A stretch of 64,000 bases of DNA. Origin: Picocystis sp. L7 (lineage: Eukaryota > Chlorophyta > Picocystophyceae > Picocystales > Picocystaceae). The stretch lies in assembly GCA_020975725.1 (NCBI GenBank), contig QXJR01000004.1, forward strand, positions 372,001 through 436,000, read 5' to 3'. The position numbers and the translations under genes are program-made. The notes under the pieces were generated by a model that worked only from the letters and a program-made list of their open reading frames with translations, searched no databases and had not been told where the DNA came from. Every line of letters starts with the position of its first letter. Position 1 is the stretch's first letter. This document shows positions 31,425 to 41,749 of this stretch, piece by piece.

Positions 31425-34006
31425 TCATCGTGCCAAAGCTTGGTAGTGGTAGTATGGAAGAGCGTACATCGGGTCAGGAGGACGGAATCCCAGCTCTTTC
31501 AGCCATTCGTGAAAACTGGGCTCTTCTGTGCGAAAGTACGGCTCAACCATCTTGTAGCACTGCTCGGGAGCCAGGCCTGCAAGGTTTGGAATTCGTAGTA
31601 CTTGTTCCTCCCAAGGTTCGCGTCTAATTGGCCAAAGCCTTGCCGTGACATACCTCTGTGCACTGCTTCCTTCCCTGGTTTCCTTCACAACTGGCGTGGG
31701 CCATCGTCCAGCACAGAGTTTTGCCGCAAGCTTCCTGCACTCTTCCTTTGCATCATGAGAAGAATTCTGGCCAATCCAAACATAGACATGTGTGCCGCAA
31801 TCCAGCAAAAATGAACAGGATGCTTGCATTACCATGTCTACTGGGGGTAGTATGTCAAATTTGGAACCCCATGATTGGTAGACAATTGGCACGACCATCA
31901 TCTGAGAGAGCTCGTAGTTGGTTGAAATAAACTGCGATGCCAGTGCCATACGTTCATCGACATGCCCAAAGGCTGGCCCAACAAGTGCCCCCCGCTGCAA
32001 GTTATAAAGGCCTTCAGCCATTGCAGATAGCTCTTCTGGGAGCCTGGGTAGCTTGCCCCTATCTGTATCTGCTCTCCTCACGAAAATTCGGCCAATGGTA
32101 CCCATACTCTTTTCGACACCTTCTCTCACTGCTTCTAAGTCAGTGAACATATCTTCGCTGACAGCAGCTTTCTTCGCAACAATCAGCGCCGCAGCCTGCC
32201 CACAAATACTCTCAAGAAACTGATCCTCAGAGTCCGTACAAGGCATTCGTCTGGTCAAAATCCTGGTAATATGACTGCCACCTGGTTGTGTCCATCTTGT
32301 CATGCACTGCAGGTAAGCATACTCCAAATTTTTGCACGCGCTCGGATCAAAACATACCACAATTCCGGTTGCATTGGACAGCCCAAGGACTTGGACTGCG
32401 TTATCTGAAAATGCATTGCTTACACTTTTCTGGGACCTAGACTTGGCAATTTCAGATATAGGGCCGATCAACTGCGTGACTCGAATTCCCGGAGAAAAAC
32501 GAACATCAAAAGATGCATTAGTAAAGACTGGCTGACATGTAGCCGTCTTTATTGTGGAGCATGTGAGCTTTCCAAACCCCTCATGAAGTAACAGCGCCCC
32601 TCCGGTCTCCTGCACAAGGGGGAGCATGTAGCTCACACCAGGTGCTATACCAAGGCCACCGCACAGCACATCAATGACCACACCTCGCATCCTTGCTTCC
32701 TCAGCAACCCTTGTAAAGTATTTGACGGAAGATCTCTGTTGACTTTCTTGATAATGATCATAATCATCACCATCCAGTGCAACTGAACCCGGGCCAACCG
32801 TACACGGTCCTGAAGTCATTATAAGGACACGTGCTCCAAGTGACTCTCCCAGGTTCGATCCAGCGCTTTCATCGAACATCTCCATTCCTTGAACTCCCAC
32901 TTCAGCCACCCTCCCATAGTTTTTAACAAGTGCAACTGCCACCTCTAAAGCTGATCCTAAACACCTGGGACGAAGTCGTGCTGGGATGTTTTGTGGATTC
33001 TTGTAAGGTCGGAGAGAAAGAATGATGGATTCTGCCACGTCTTTCGCTAGATCGATTTGTTGAATGGGGACTCGCGACGACATTAGAAGAGGTTTCAGGT
33101 CAGATAAGGAAGGGGACTCCCGACCGGGCAGGATGTCTGCAACCACCTGGCTAGCATCTCCGAGATCAAAGACGGAGACCGATGACCCGAATGTGATTAT
33201 TCCCACCTGGCAACAACCTGGAAGTGCTCGGAAGGCATTCAGGAGGGACTCTTTGAGTTCTTCGAGATCTTTATCATCCAGGCAAGCATCGATCAGGAAG
33301 ATCGTTGGAAACATGGTCGTATCTGGAGAACTATCCAATGGCACGCCTCCAACTGTGTTTTGCGATGATCCAATCCCTTCAAAATCCACTGCGTTGCATG
33401 TCAAGTACGGACTCTCCTGTTGAGCCGACCAAACGTTCGTATCTGATTAGCCACGGTTGAAGGTTCGAACGCAACGGATTGAGCCGTAATCTCACTTACC
33501 TCGCCTAGGAAGGACCGGGGCCACGCATCCATTTGGTTCTCTTTGGAGCAAAAAGGACATGTCCACGTGTTTCGGTTCACGTCCAGGCTCGCGTACAGGT
33601 TGAGAGCAGCTCCGCACGTGGTGCAGAATTCAGCTTCGTCTGTTGTGGAAGGTACTGGGCTTCTACCTGCCAAAGGCGAAACCACGCAGCCGAAAGGGAA
33701 TCCACTGTCTCGTAGGAGTTTCTTGCCTTTCGGCAGGGACTTGGCCGACAGCATCACCATCTGTTCGCAAGTGTCTCCGGGTTCGTCTCCCGAGGAAACC
33801 AGCGGACTGAACCCTTGTGGACTCTTAGGCAGCGGTATGCTGTGTTTGGAAGGGCTCAAGGACGCATTGCTTGACGTACGTATGCGCGGTTGTTCGGGGA
33901 TGGCGTATCCAATGCCTGTGGTCCTGCCACCGTCTCCTGGTCTTCGGGATCCACCTTTGCGATCGTCCACCTCTCCTTGAGGTTGCATGGACGTCGCCAT
34001 GGCCAT
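31425..34006 (-). CDS. SEC23-like COPII coat protein, two exons
   Basis: Exon 1 (34006-33500, 169 codons) and exon 2 (33416-31425) join in phase 0 across an 83-nt GTAAGT...CAG intron, giving about 832 residues. Exon 1 has a low-complexity Ser/Pro-rich N-terminus and ends in a zinc finger, CTTCG then CPFCSKENQ, the Sec23/Sec24 zinc-finger type. Exon 2 begins with a trunk (vWA-like) domain (FLIDACLDDKDLEELKESLL, then QVGIITFGSSVSVFDLG), followed by beta-sandwich, helical (FLESICGQAAALIVAKKAAV) and gelsolin-like regions (CSFLLDCGTHVYVWIGQNSS). The order is that of Sec23/Sec24 proteins, which form the inner COPII coat for ER export; I favour SEC23 because of the gelsolin and trunk sequence. It is divergent from canonical Sec23, so it may be an atypical plant-type paralogue. 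The start at 34006 is the first ATG in frame. Confidence 0.85.
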
Positions 34007-34430
34007 GTTGGACGGACCAAGGTCGCTCGTCGGCGATCCTAGGCCGTCCACCGAACGAGTTCCGTCCCCCTTTTCGTGCCTGCTGCGCCTTCGCGTGTCG
34101 CAACTGCAGACGACGTCTCGATCCCCTTCCCTAGCCACACCACACGGTCTTCGACCCAAAAATCGCTGTCTTTGCTGTCCATTCACGGTCCACCCGAGTA
34201 CGTACTCCGACACGTCGGCAAGGGGAGTGGATTGGTCTTTCAAAAAGCGGTTCTCCTACAACCGGCCACAGTGAAAGATCGAACACCCAACGTAGACCAA
34301 TTTCATTTCCAGTTTTCTTGAAGACGAATTCGAGCGCTTTCAGAAATTTATTCGTGCCTCGGTTCTTGCGATTGGCTAGTTTGAGGCGCAAAGCATGCAT
34401 GGTGGCAACGTTGCAAGGACGGTGCACGGT
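34007..34430. other. Upstream flank of SEC23-like gene
   Basis: Holds the promoter of the SEC23-like gene. The frame of its first exon stays open upstream to 34243 without an ATG. No other feature is seen. Confidence 0.35.
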
Positions 34431-36200
34431 TGGCTAGGTGGGACAAACATGAAGCATGCCATTGCAAAGCAAAACAGCTGCAAACGTTAAAAACCTCTGC
34501 CGCACGTACTCCGAGAACTCCACAAGTACGTTGCAGCCAGCCCTGTTACCACGTTGCAACGCATCGCCGCTCATGTCGCACGGACATGTGAGCTCCACTT
34601 GTGCATGCACACTATGTGTAAACACGGGGCGGTTCGTGGGCTTGTTGAGGAAGTGGACGCCCAACCGTCTTGTTTATCACACAAGAGATGCCGGGCATAC
34701 CTTTCTTCTCGAAGCATGCGGCATGTTCACCGCTCCGATGCCCCTACTCATCACATCCATCGACGAATGTTTCTTCTTAGAGCGCATATTGCCATTGTAT
34801 GTGTACTGTTGTCGGAGCAAACAATGCGTGGTGACAGCGCCGTCTCCTTCTTGGAAGCACCGTTCACAATTTTTTGTCATGGGCCAGCAACGGCACTACG
34901 CACCACGTCGTCGTCCATTGTTTGGTAAACACGAACTCGTTTAGGGTATTTTTCGACGCTCTTTCATACCTTGTCAGCACCTTTTTCCCCATGGCAAATG
35001 CTGCGTTCTACAAAACAGCGCTGTCACAATGCGTGGAGCATATCAACAACCCTTTATGCCATCGGACAGCTTGGAATGCAATCTTGTCAAGACGGTGTTT
35101 TCGAAAGTCGGAGGATGCTTTCGAGCGACTTGGTCGTGGCCAAACGGCGTCCACGACGCCATTGATGCCAAGGCTTATTGCATACGCGAGTCCGAAGTGC
35201 TTGGAAGCTTCCTAACAATACGGTTGCTTTTGGAGGAGGTCACATTTTTCGAGCAAAGCCATACATAAAGCCGCGCTCACTCGCCAAAATTGAACGCATT
35301 CAAGGACGGCTACCATTGCGTCGAGGAACGCAACAACGTCGTCAATTTCGCGTTGCGACATGCTCTCAATTTTAACAAATAGGAGTACGCAAACTTCGCG
35401 GGTCTAGTGAATGAGCAAATCCAAGGCGCAAGACGCACGTTGCTTCTCATTAGGCTACTCTTGCTCCGTTGCCTCACTGCAAAGTCGACAAGGCTGTGCA
35501 AGACGGCGGTGTCAACTAGTGACTCTTACTGTGCAGATTGCAAAGCGTACTCATGTGGTGCAGTGCAACTGGTGGAGGAGACCAAAACGACAACCGTGAG
35601 GTCGACGATAGGCACGAAGCACAAGATCGTCTACACGGAATGTAGGAAGGAACGCCCTCTGATATGCACGGCTACATGCGGAGCACCTCAGGTGCAAGAT
35701 GGGCACGTTGATGCGGCAAGGACGACGTTGGATAAGGCGCGGAGGAGACGGGGGCGTTGAGGTGCGATGGCGGCGATGGCAGGAGTAGGGGTAGGAAGGC
35801 GAGCTTGAGGTATCTAGTTGTAGAGGGGATGAGATTTTGCCTTGATAGATAAATATTCATCGCCAGGGGCGTCAAAACGGCGACTGCAATCGTATGGGTG
35901 CGCGTGATGGACCCATTGGACTGGCCTCGAACCTGGTCATATTTATGAAGTTGTGAAGCAATTTGAGAGGAGTACAAGGTTCAAGCCCAAACCTGTTCGG
36001 TCGCGGAGGGCTACACAAGGAGGCAAAGCGAGATAGCGGGCCCGGCTATGAGGCTCACAAACTGGTGCGCTTTGGATTATACTACATAGCGGCAGCGGTG
36101 GTTCAAATTAGATTCACGCTAGATGTTCCATTCTTAGCTCTCGCCGGTTGTAGGACTCACCCTATGGTGCAATCCCACGTGCCCTACACATAGGACAACG
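34430..36200 (+). pseudogene. Fossil coding island 3, unknown family
   Basis: A run of protein-like patches, mostly plus strand, interrupted several times. The longest uninterrupted piece lies at about 35394-35758 (NFAGLVNEQIQGARRT, then SYCADCKAYSCGAVQLVEE and RKERPLICTATCGAPQVQDG) and is Cys-rich. Others lie near 34980-35270 (SECNLVKTVFSK-like texture: LECNLVKTVFSKVGGCF) and 35290-35380. A 162-codon reading at 34456-34944 overlaps another frame of equal quality. I recognise no family. It could be a decayed host gene or relic of a mobile or viral element; no terminal repeats were found. Confidence 0.4.
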
Positions 36201-36953
36201 GGTAAGGGCTTCGCACAATATTCCAGGTCCAAGAGGTGGTTGAGAAGGTGGGAAAGGAAGACAAAACACCAGGATGGTTGAGGTGGACCACCACCGATCC
36301 CACACATTGATCCAATCATAAGGTCGCATGTGTTGCATATGCACGTTAAGGTCGTTTCGACTATCCCCAACCAGGGGACCTTAAGCCCTCCTTTCTGTGT
36401 AGATGTCTCTCCATCCGTATCCCCATACGCTGTGCAATGGACAGAACACCTGCGGATGTTCCACCCACGAATCGAGGATTGGTCGAGGACTTGAACTATG
36501 TCTATCGTGTCTGCGCATCCCACGGCCGCTAACCCCTTTCTCATCTCCGCAGGGCCCCATGATCGCCCTCGGCGTCCTCCCCTCCGTGGGATACTTCTTT
36601 CATCCCTTACCACCGTCCATTCCATCGCATTCGATGCGTCGGATCGTGACCGCTCGTCTCCTTCGTCGACTTCCTTCCATGCGCCTCAACCTACCATCCA
36701 TCGCTCGATCCCCTCCCCTTCGAAGCAGAACGGCGCTGAGGTGAAGCGAGGGGGGACCGAGGGGACAGCACCCTCTGCCACAGGGGCGGAAGGAAAGCGA
36801 GGGTTCTCGACGACCGTTCCGACGGATGCGATTCACAACCGTCGACCACGTCCCACGCACGTGACCGCACAAGTGACACAAGGAGGGACGTTTCGGACAG
36901 GAAGAAGGGACCAAGACGCGGTCAGAAACACAAGGAAACGCGAGACGCAAAAA
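36201..36953. other. GC-rich 5' flank of the RPEL gene
   Basis: The right half (from about 36520) is GC-rich and open in several frames on both strands without conserved content, the same style as the other 5' flanks in the window. A plus frame that runs 36498-37073 reaches the first RPEL exon, but only the part after ATG 36954 is used in my model. Confidence 0.4.
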
Positions 36954-38066
36954 ATGGAGGACGCCGGGGGCGCAGTCGCGACCTCGGCCGCGGGACCGTT
37001 CGTACACCTGATCCCGGCCAAGCTGTGGCTGCCTGGACGCCTTCTAGACAAAAAATTGAGGAAGGTGGGTTGATGGAATCGCGTACCGTATCAACACGAA
37101 TGGAAGAGAATCCAATGCATGTGTGAGCCTGGCACGAAAAGGTCCCAGGATGGCAAATGGCTTCGATATTCGGAGAACCTCGCAGTCCCTGCACTCGACG
37201 AATCCCACGCTAACCTGCCGACTGCACGCTTACGACAGCGTTCGAGCCGAGAAGACCTCGAAGAAAAGGGTATTTTAAAACCTGATGAGCCACCATCGGA
37301 AGCAAGAGTACGTCTTTTCGGAACGGCGAATCCTCGGATTCTTTCCGCACCGGACTCAGCTACTGACAATGCTTCATTTACCAACCTTTAGTCAGTGCGC
37401 TTCAATGAAGTCGCAGCAAAACTGGAACGATTCCTCCAATCCAGGCCGACGCCTGAAGTCATTGTTCAAAGAGGCCTCATTCCTAGAAAAGTCATCAACG
37501 AAGGCAAGGCGATGTGGCAACCAAACAATCGAACCAAGATGAGGTGTTCGAAGGATCGTGCGAAGCAGGCCAGGCACGTCTCGCTCCCGTTTCGATTGTC
37601 TCAAAACATCCAAGCCCCACCTCGTGATCCTGTGTCTTCTGCACTGGGAAGTTGGCATCACTTTCAATCTGCAGCAAGCAAGTCGATCTCTCAAGGAAAC
37701 GGCGTATTGTGCACCGTGTCACGTTCCCCTGATGGACGCAGACTCGTTGGTCCTCTTGGGGGATGCGAGAAAGGAGGGGTTTGTCTCGATGGAAGCCAGA
37801 GGACCAGTGCAACTGGCAGTTTGCATTCCTCCTATGAACAAAGTGGCGTGGGAGGAAGGGAGGCCCAAGTAGCGATCGTAGCACAGAGGCTGCATAGTCA
37901 GTTTCACAAGCAGCTCCAGAGGCAGTATGCATCGTCTCAAAGCAAAGAGCACAATAAGAGCACGCGCGTAGATCAATCGCCCAAGCTTGTTTCAAGGAGC
38001 AAGTTTTCAGGGAAAGGCCAACGCGTGAAGGCCGAGGGTCGGTTGAACCAGCCTAAGAAGTTTTGA
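36954..38066 (+). CDS. RPEL-repeat protein, three exons
   Basis: Exons 36954-37064 (37 codons), 37149-37307 (53 codons) and 37392-38066 join in phase 0 through two 84-nt introns (GTGGGT...CCCAG and GTACGT...TTTAG), giving 314 residues. Exon 1 starts MEDAGGAVATSAAGPFVHLI. Exon 2 contains LRQRSSREDLEEKGILKP and exon 3 begins with KLERFLQSRPTPEVIVQRGL followed by IPRKV. Both match the RPEL consensus (RPxxxEL...GIL), the G-actin-binding repeat known from MRTF and Phactr proteins. The second repeat is the better match; the first has RSSREDL where RPxxxEL is usual. The remaining roughly 180 residues are basic and disordered, ending LNQPKKF. An actin-sensing role is inferred from the repeat. If intron 2 is retained, a frame ending near 37391 gives a short form with one repeat. 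Confidence 0.75.
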
Positions 38067-38388
38067 TCGAGTTTCGTGAATAAGCAACTATCTCTACTCC
38101 TGTTCAAAACCTATTGATTCTCCCTCCATCCGTCATGCACGCGTTCCGATGCCAATTGCACGGCTGCACCTCTAGGACGTGGTGGATCCCCCCAGGCCTC
38201 GTTTGCTGTCGGTCACGTCTCGTTCCAGGTTGGCTTCCCTGCCACGTGTCTGGATGGAATTTTCCAGAAACTCGGTCGACATTCCGGTCTACCCGACGGG
38301 GTGACCCAATGAGACCCATGAAGTAATCCTGAGCATCGTTCCAACAGACCCGAGGGACCACGAGGAAGGACGGACCTGGACGAGCACC
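38067..38388. other. Spacer between RPEL gene and first lipase gene
   Basis: 322 nt holding the RPEL 3' UTR and the promoter of the first lipase. No other feature is seen. Confidence 0.35.
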
Positions 38389-39459
38389 ATGACCGCGGCG
38401 GTAACGGAAGCGCTTCCTCCTTGCACGGAAGGAGAAGACGCCTGGGACGCCGGGATGTGGGACGAAGAACGGGCTCCCATGGTGAAGAAAGTGGAACGAG
38501 GGCCGTACGGCGAAGCGAGGTACCTCGTGAATGCAAATGGGATAAGACTGGCCACGTACCACTGGCCGGTTCGAGCCGAAGCGAAGCACAAGCCACTTCG
38601 AGGAGTCGTCGTCCTCGTACACGGATACGCAGTACATATCACATACACTTTCTTCCAATCGGACAAGGTAGATCCGCCTAAACCTTATGATGGTTCCTGG
38701 GTCCATCGGCTTAATCAGGAAGGATATGCAGTGTGGGGCATAGACAACCAAAGCTGCGGGAGATCTGAAGGTATAAGGGATGGCGTGAGGATGTTCTTCC
38801 ATCGTTTCGATGATTTGTGCGATGATGTGGAGCAACTTTGCACGATCTTAAAAAAGCATCCCGTCTACTGCGAGTGCCCCCTGTTCTTGATGGGGAATTC
38901 GATGGGTGGCAATATCTCCCTCCATGTGTCTCAGAAGTTGCACAGCAAAGGCTTGCTGCAAGGCACGATCTTGCTGTCACCAATGATCACCATAAATGGC
39001 CTCAAATCAACAACTTTGAACCGGTTCCTGCTACCCATTGCCCGTGTTTGTAGCTACTTCCTACCATCGATGAAGGTTGTATTGAGCAGTGGTAGAGATC
39101 AGAAGCATGTTTTGCTGCATCAGCAGTATGAGAACGACCCGCTCAGTTTCCATGGTGCAGCACGCATGCTTGTAGCTGTCCTCACAGTGCAGCAGTGTGA
39201 GAAGACAGTTCAGATGCTGGACCATTTTGACTTTCCTTTTTTCGTCCTTCAATCCGAGCATGATGAGATCTGTGATCCCAGCGGGGCGGAATTGTTGTAC
39301 GAAAGGGCAACATCTAGAGTGAAAAAGTTGAGTATGCTATCAGATCCAGAGTCCTTCCATATGTTGAGCACCGAACCCATGCACCTCCAAGTTCTAGACG
39401 AGGTTTTAGACTGGCTAGAATGCCGCTTGCATCCCTCCAATGACGATGATTCCCAATAG
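38389..39459 (+). CDS. Monoacylglycerol-lipase-like alpha/beta hydrolase, copy 1
   Basis: A 356-residue serine hydrolase of the monoacylglycerol lipase / lysophospholipase type (Hydrolase_4). The oxyanion block is GVVVLVHGYAVH (72-83). The nucleophile elbow is MGNSMGGN with Ser171, Gly-x-Ser-x-Gly. The acid is the Asp in SEHDEICDPSGAE (292 or 296) and the base His324 in ESFHMLSTEP. IDNQSCGRSEG is the DxxGxGxS-like block after strand 4. There is no signal peptide or helix anchor. It is the first of three tandem paralogues on the same strand. Its sequence is clearly diverged from copies 2 and 3 throughout, unlike the near-identity those two share. Likely substrates are monoacylglycerols or lysophospholipids, inferred from the family. 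Confidence 0.9.
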   Translation: MTAAVTEALPPCTEGEDAWDAGMWDEERAPMVKKVERGPYGEARYLVNANGIRLATYHWPVRAEAKHKPLRGVVVLVHGYAVHITYTFFQSDKVDPPKPYDGSWVHRLNQEGYAVWGIDNQSCGRSEGIRDGVRMFFHRFDDLCDDVEQLCTILKKHPVYCECPLFLMGNSMGGNISLHVSQKLHSKGLLQGTILLSPMITINGLKSTTLNRFLLPIARVCSYFLPSMKVVLSSGRDQKHVLLHQQYENDPLSFHGAARMLVAVLTVQQCEKTVQMLDHFDFPFFVLQSEHDEICDPSGAELLYERATSRVKKLSMLSDPESFHMLSTEPMHLQVLDEVLDWLECRLHPSNDDDSQ

Positions 39460-39564
39460 TAATTACTATTTGTGATTCTTGAAGACATTTTGACAACTTT
39501 CAAAGTCAACGATCCACATCGGATCCTCTGACTTGGCTCGAAATTGGCATTACGTCTCGCTTCC

Positions 39565-41043
39565 ATGATAGCGGCAAGCACACTAAACATCAATTCTATC
39601 AAACAAAAAAAACTACCGTTTCCATCCTTTACACCCACTCCATCGTCAGTGGAGCATTGGCTACTTTCAAATGCTTCATCGCAAATTGTGTCTCCATGCT
39701 TCGGTGGTCACCAACGCCCTGGAGGATTCTACCATTCGAATGTTAAGTGGTTCGCCCCTGCGTCGACCGACGGCATGCGTCGCACGTTTGCGATGAGCGG
39801 TTCAATTATATGCTCTGCAAAATCTTGTCGTACATCATCGTGGAACCACCGGTGTCAGTATCGTCGTGTACGTGCACTTGGAGTGGAGAATGGCGCGCTT
39901 TCGTTGTGGCGGAGCCGTTCAGCGGTGGTCGCAACACGAAGGCAGTTGCACCACTTCCAAGACCCAGCGTGTAGCGATGGACGTGGCGTAAATCGCGTCG
40001 AAAACTCGGGGTTAAACGAGGTATTGGACAGCGAGCGCGTTCCTGACGTCCCTGAGGCAGTGCTCGGTCCACGTGGCACCGCTCGCTTCCTGGTGAATGG
40101 TCAAGGCATCCGCTTGGCCTGCTATCACTGGCCGGTGGTGCCCACCCTTGGACACCAGGCCTTGCGCGGTGTGGTGGTGTTGGTGCACGGTTATGCGGTC
40201 CACCTGACGTTCTCTTTCCTTCAATCCTTGGAATTGGATCCTCCCAAACCTTACGACGGATCTTGGATCCATCGCATGAACCTGGCCGGATATGCGGTGT
40301 GGGGCATTGACAACCAGAGCTGCGGGCGTTCGGAAGGGGTGCGCAGCGACGCTCGCATGTACTTTGAGCGCTTCGAAGACCTCTGTTCGGATGTGGAGCA
40401 GCTCATCCAGGTGATCAAGGATCACCCGCTGTATGTCAATCTCCCGTTGTTCATGATTGGAGAATCCATGGGAGGTAACGTATGTTTACATGTCTCGCAA
40501 AAAGTGCATCCTTCTGGACTTTTGCAAGGTACAGTTCTCCTTGCACCCATGATCCGGATCAAGGACATCAAGTTAAAAGTGTTCAATCGACTTGTGTACC
40601 CATTGCGACGTCTTTCTGTTTGGTTGCTCGGGGCTACAGCAGAAGGTGGATCTGGGAGTACAAACCAACAGAACGCATTAACACTGAAACAGTATAAACA
40701 GGACCCACTGAACTATCACGGAGCTGCACCCCTCAAAGTTTCATTGATGACCCTTCAGCAATGCAACAAGACTACTAAAGCTTTGAGCGAGTTCAACTTC
40801 CCATTTTACATCATCCAGTCCGAGAACGACCGGGTATGCGATCCTGTTGGTGCAGAAATGTTGTACACTAGATCAACATCCAAGGTGAAAAAAATAAGCA
40901 TGCTTTCAGACCCTGATTCGTACCACTTTCTATCAGTCGAGCCCATGAACCTGCAGGTGCTCGGGGACATCTTAGACTGGATGGGCCATCAGTCCGACGG
41001 GTATAAGAATCGGGATCCCCCCTCAGGCGTAGACTTCGAGTAA
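39565..41043 (+). CDS. Monoacylglycerol-lipase-like alpha/beta hydrolase, copy 2
   Basis: Second of the tandem lipase trio. The hydrolase core runs from PDVPEAVLGPRGTARFLV to the end, with VVVLVHGYAVH, the nucleophile elbow IGESMGGN, the acid in SENDRVCDPVGAE and the base His in DSYHFLSVEP. The open frame from the first ATG (39565) gives 492 residues, with about 160 residues before the core that have no conserved content. The true start may be later (ATGs at 39772 and 39793), or this part may be an organelle presequence; it is Ser/Arg-rich and poor in acidic residues. From 40037 to 40479 its DNA is almost identical to copy 3, then similarity drops sharply. Confidence 0.85.
   Translation: MIAASTLNINSIKQKKLPFPSFTPTPSSVEHWLLSNASSQIVSPCFGGHQRPGGFYHSNVKWFAPASTDGMRRTFAMSGSIICSAKSCRTSSWNHRCQYRRVRALGVENGALSLWRSRSAVVATRRQLHHFQDPACSDGRGVNRVENSGLNEVLDSERVPDVPEAVLGPRGTARFLVNGQGIRLACYHWPVVPTLGHQALRGVVVLVHGYAVHLTFSFLQSLELDPPKPYDGSWIHRMNLAGYAVWGIDNQSCGRSEGVRSDARMYFERFEDLCSDVEQLIQVIKDHPLYVNLPLFMIGESMGGNVCLHVSQKVHPSGLLQGTVLLAPMIRIKDIKLKVFNRLVYPLRRLSVWLLGATAEGGSGSTNQQNALTLKQYKQDPLNYHGAAPLKVSLMTLQQCNKTTKALSEFNFPFYIIQSENDRVCDPVGAEMLYTRSTSKVKKISMLSDPDSYHFLSVEPMNLQVLGDILDWMGHQSDGYKNRDPPSGVDFE
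40037..40479 (+). repeat. Gene-conversion tract, copy in lipase 2
   Basis: 443 nt that match 41862-42304 with two differences by my reading (C/G at 40107 and T/C at 40170). The match begins at GCGTTCCTGACG and stops at GGAGGTAAC, right after the nucleophile elbow codons. Flanking coding sequence of the two genes is far more diverged, which points to recent conversion or duplication of this block only. Confidence 0.9.
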
Positions 41044-41749
41044 AAGGTACATTCACGTATTGGCACTAATAAAGCATCCACTCTTGCACCTCTTGTTGCC
41101 ATTGTTGTTCTCAGTGACAAGATTGAAGGTACAAGAGGCTATCTGGTCGTCATTTTGACCGCTGCCCTTGCAACACAATGCCATCCAATTCGGTCACGCA
41201 TTTTTGCTCCTTGCTCGATGGCATGCAAAGCTTCCACGGTTCGTCCAATTTGTTCTCTGTACCTGGATCTTTTGCCTTTGAAATGGCACCCTCTCCATCT
41301 GGCATTGCAGCCCCTCAAGGACGCGATTGCAAACGCATGGTGTCATCCCAACGGCCTGGTACAAGCATTGCCATGATCTGTCTATCCATTCTCCTGCATA
41401 TGCCAATCCGAGGCAACCGATCTCCTTCGTTTCTGCCTGGTTCCACACGTAAAACCGACACCTTTCATCTCCGTTTTCACATCTTCCAATCTCCCTTTCC
41501 TGTCCACCGACACTGGTTCGGAACGAAAGGAGCATTTTCTCCCAGGATTCCCAGCGAACCCAAGGGGGAAGATCCTCCTCATGCATCGGGTATGCAGCAC
41601 CAATCCTTGACAACACAGCTCGGGTGGAACCGCGCCTCGAGACCGAATGCCGTCGAGGCAGGGACGCTCCTTCCGACAGGTGTCGGTGCTTGCGCATCGC
41701 AACATCGCGCAGGTTGGGAAGGACGTGGCGCATACGATCGTGAGGATCG
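41044..41749. other. Spacer between lipase copies 2 and 3
   Basis: About 700 nt with the 3' UTR of copy 2 and the promoter of copy 3; the right part is GC-rich. It shows no similarity to the region upstream of copy 2 beyond the block that starts at 41862. No other gene is seen. Confidence 0.4.

Noticed and set aside
1-34061. A 15-nt match, CCGTCCACCGAACGA, between position 1 and position 34047
   Set aside because: One such match is about what chance allows in a window of this size, and the flanks do not match.
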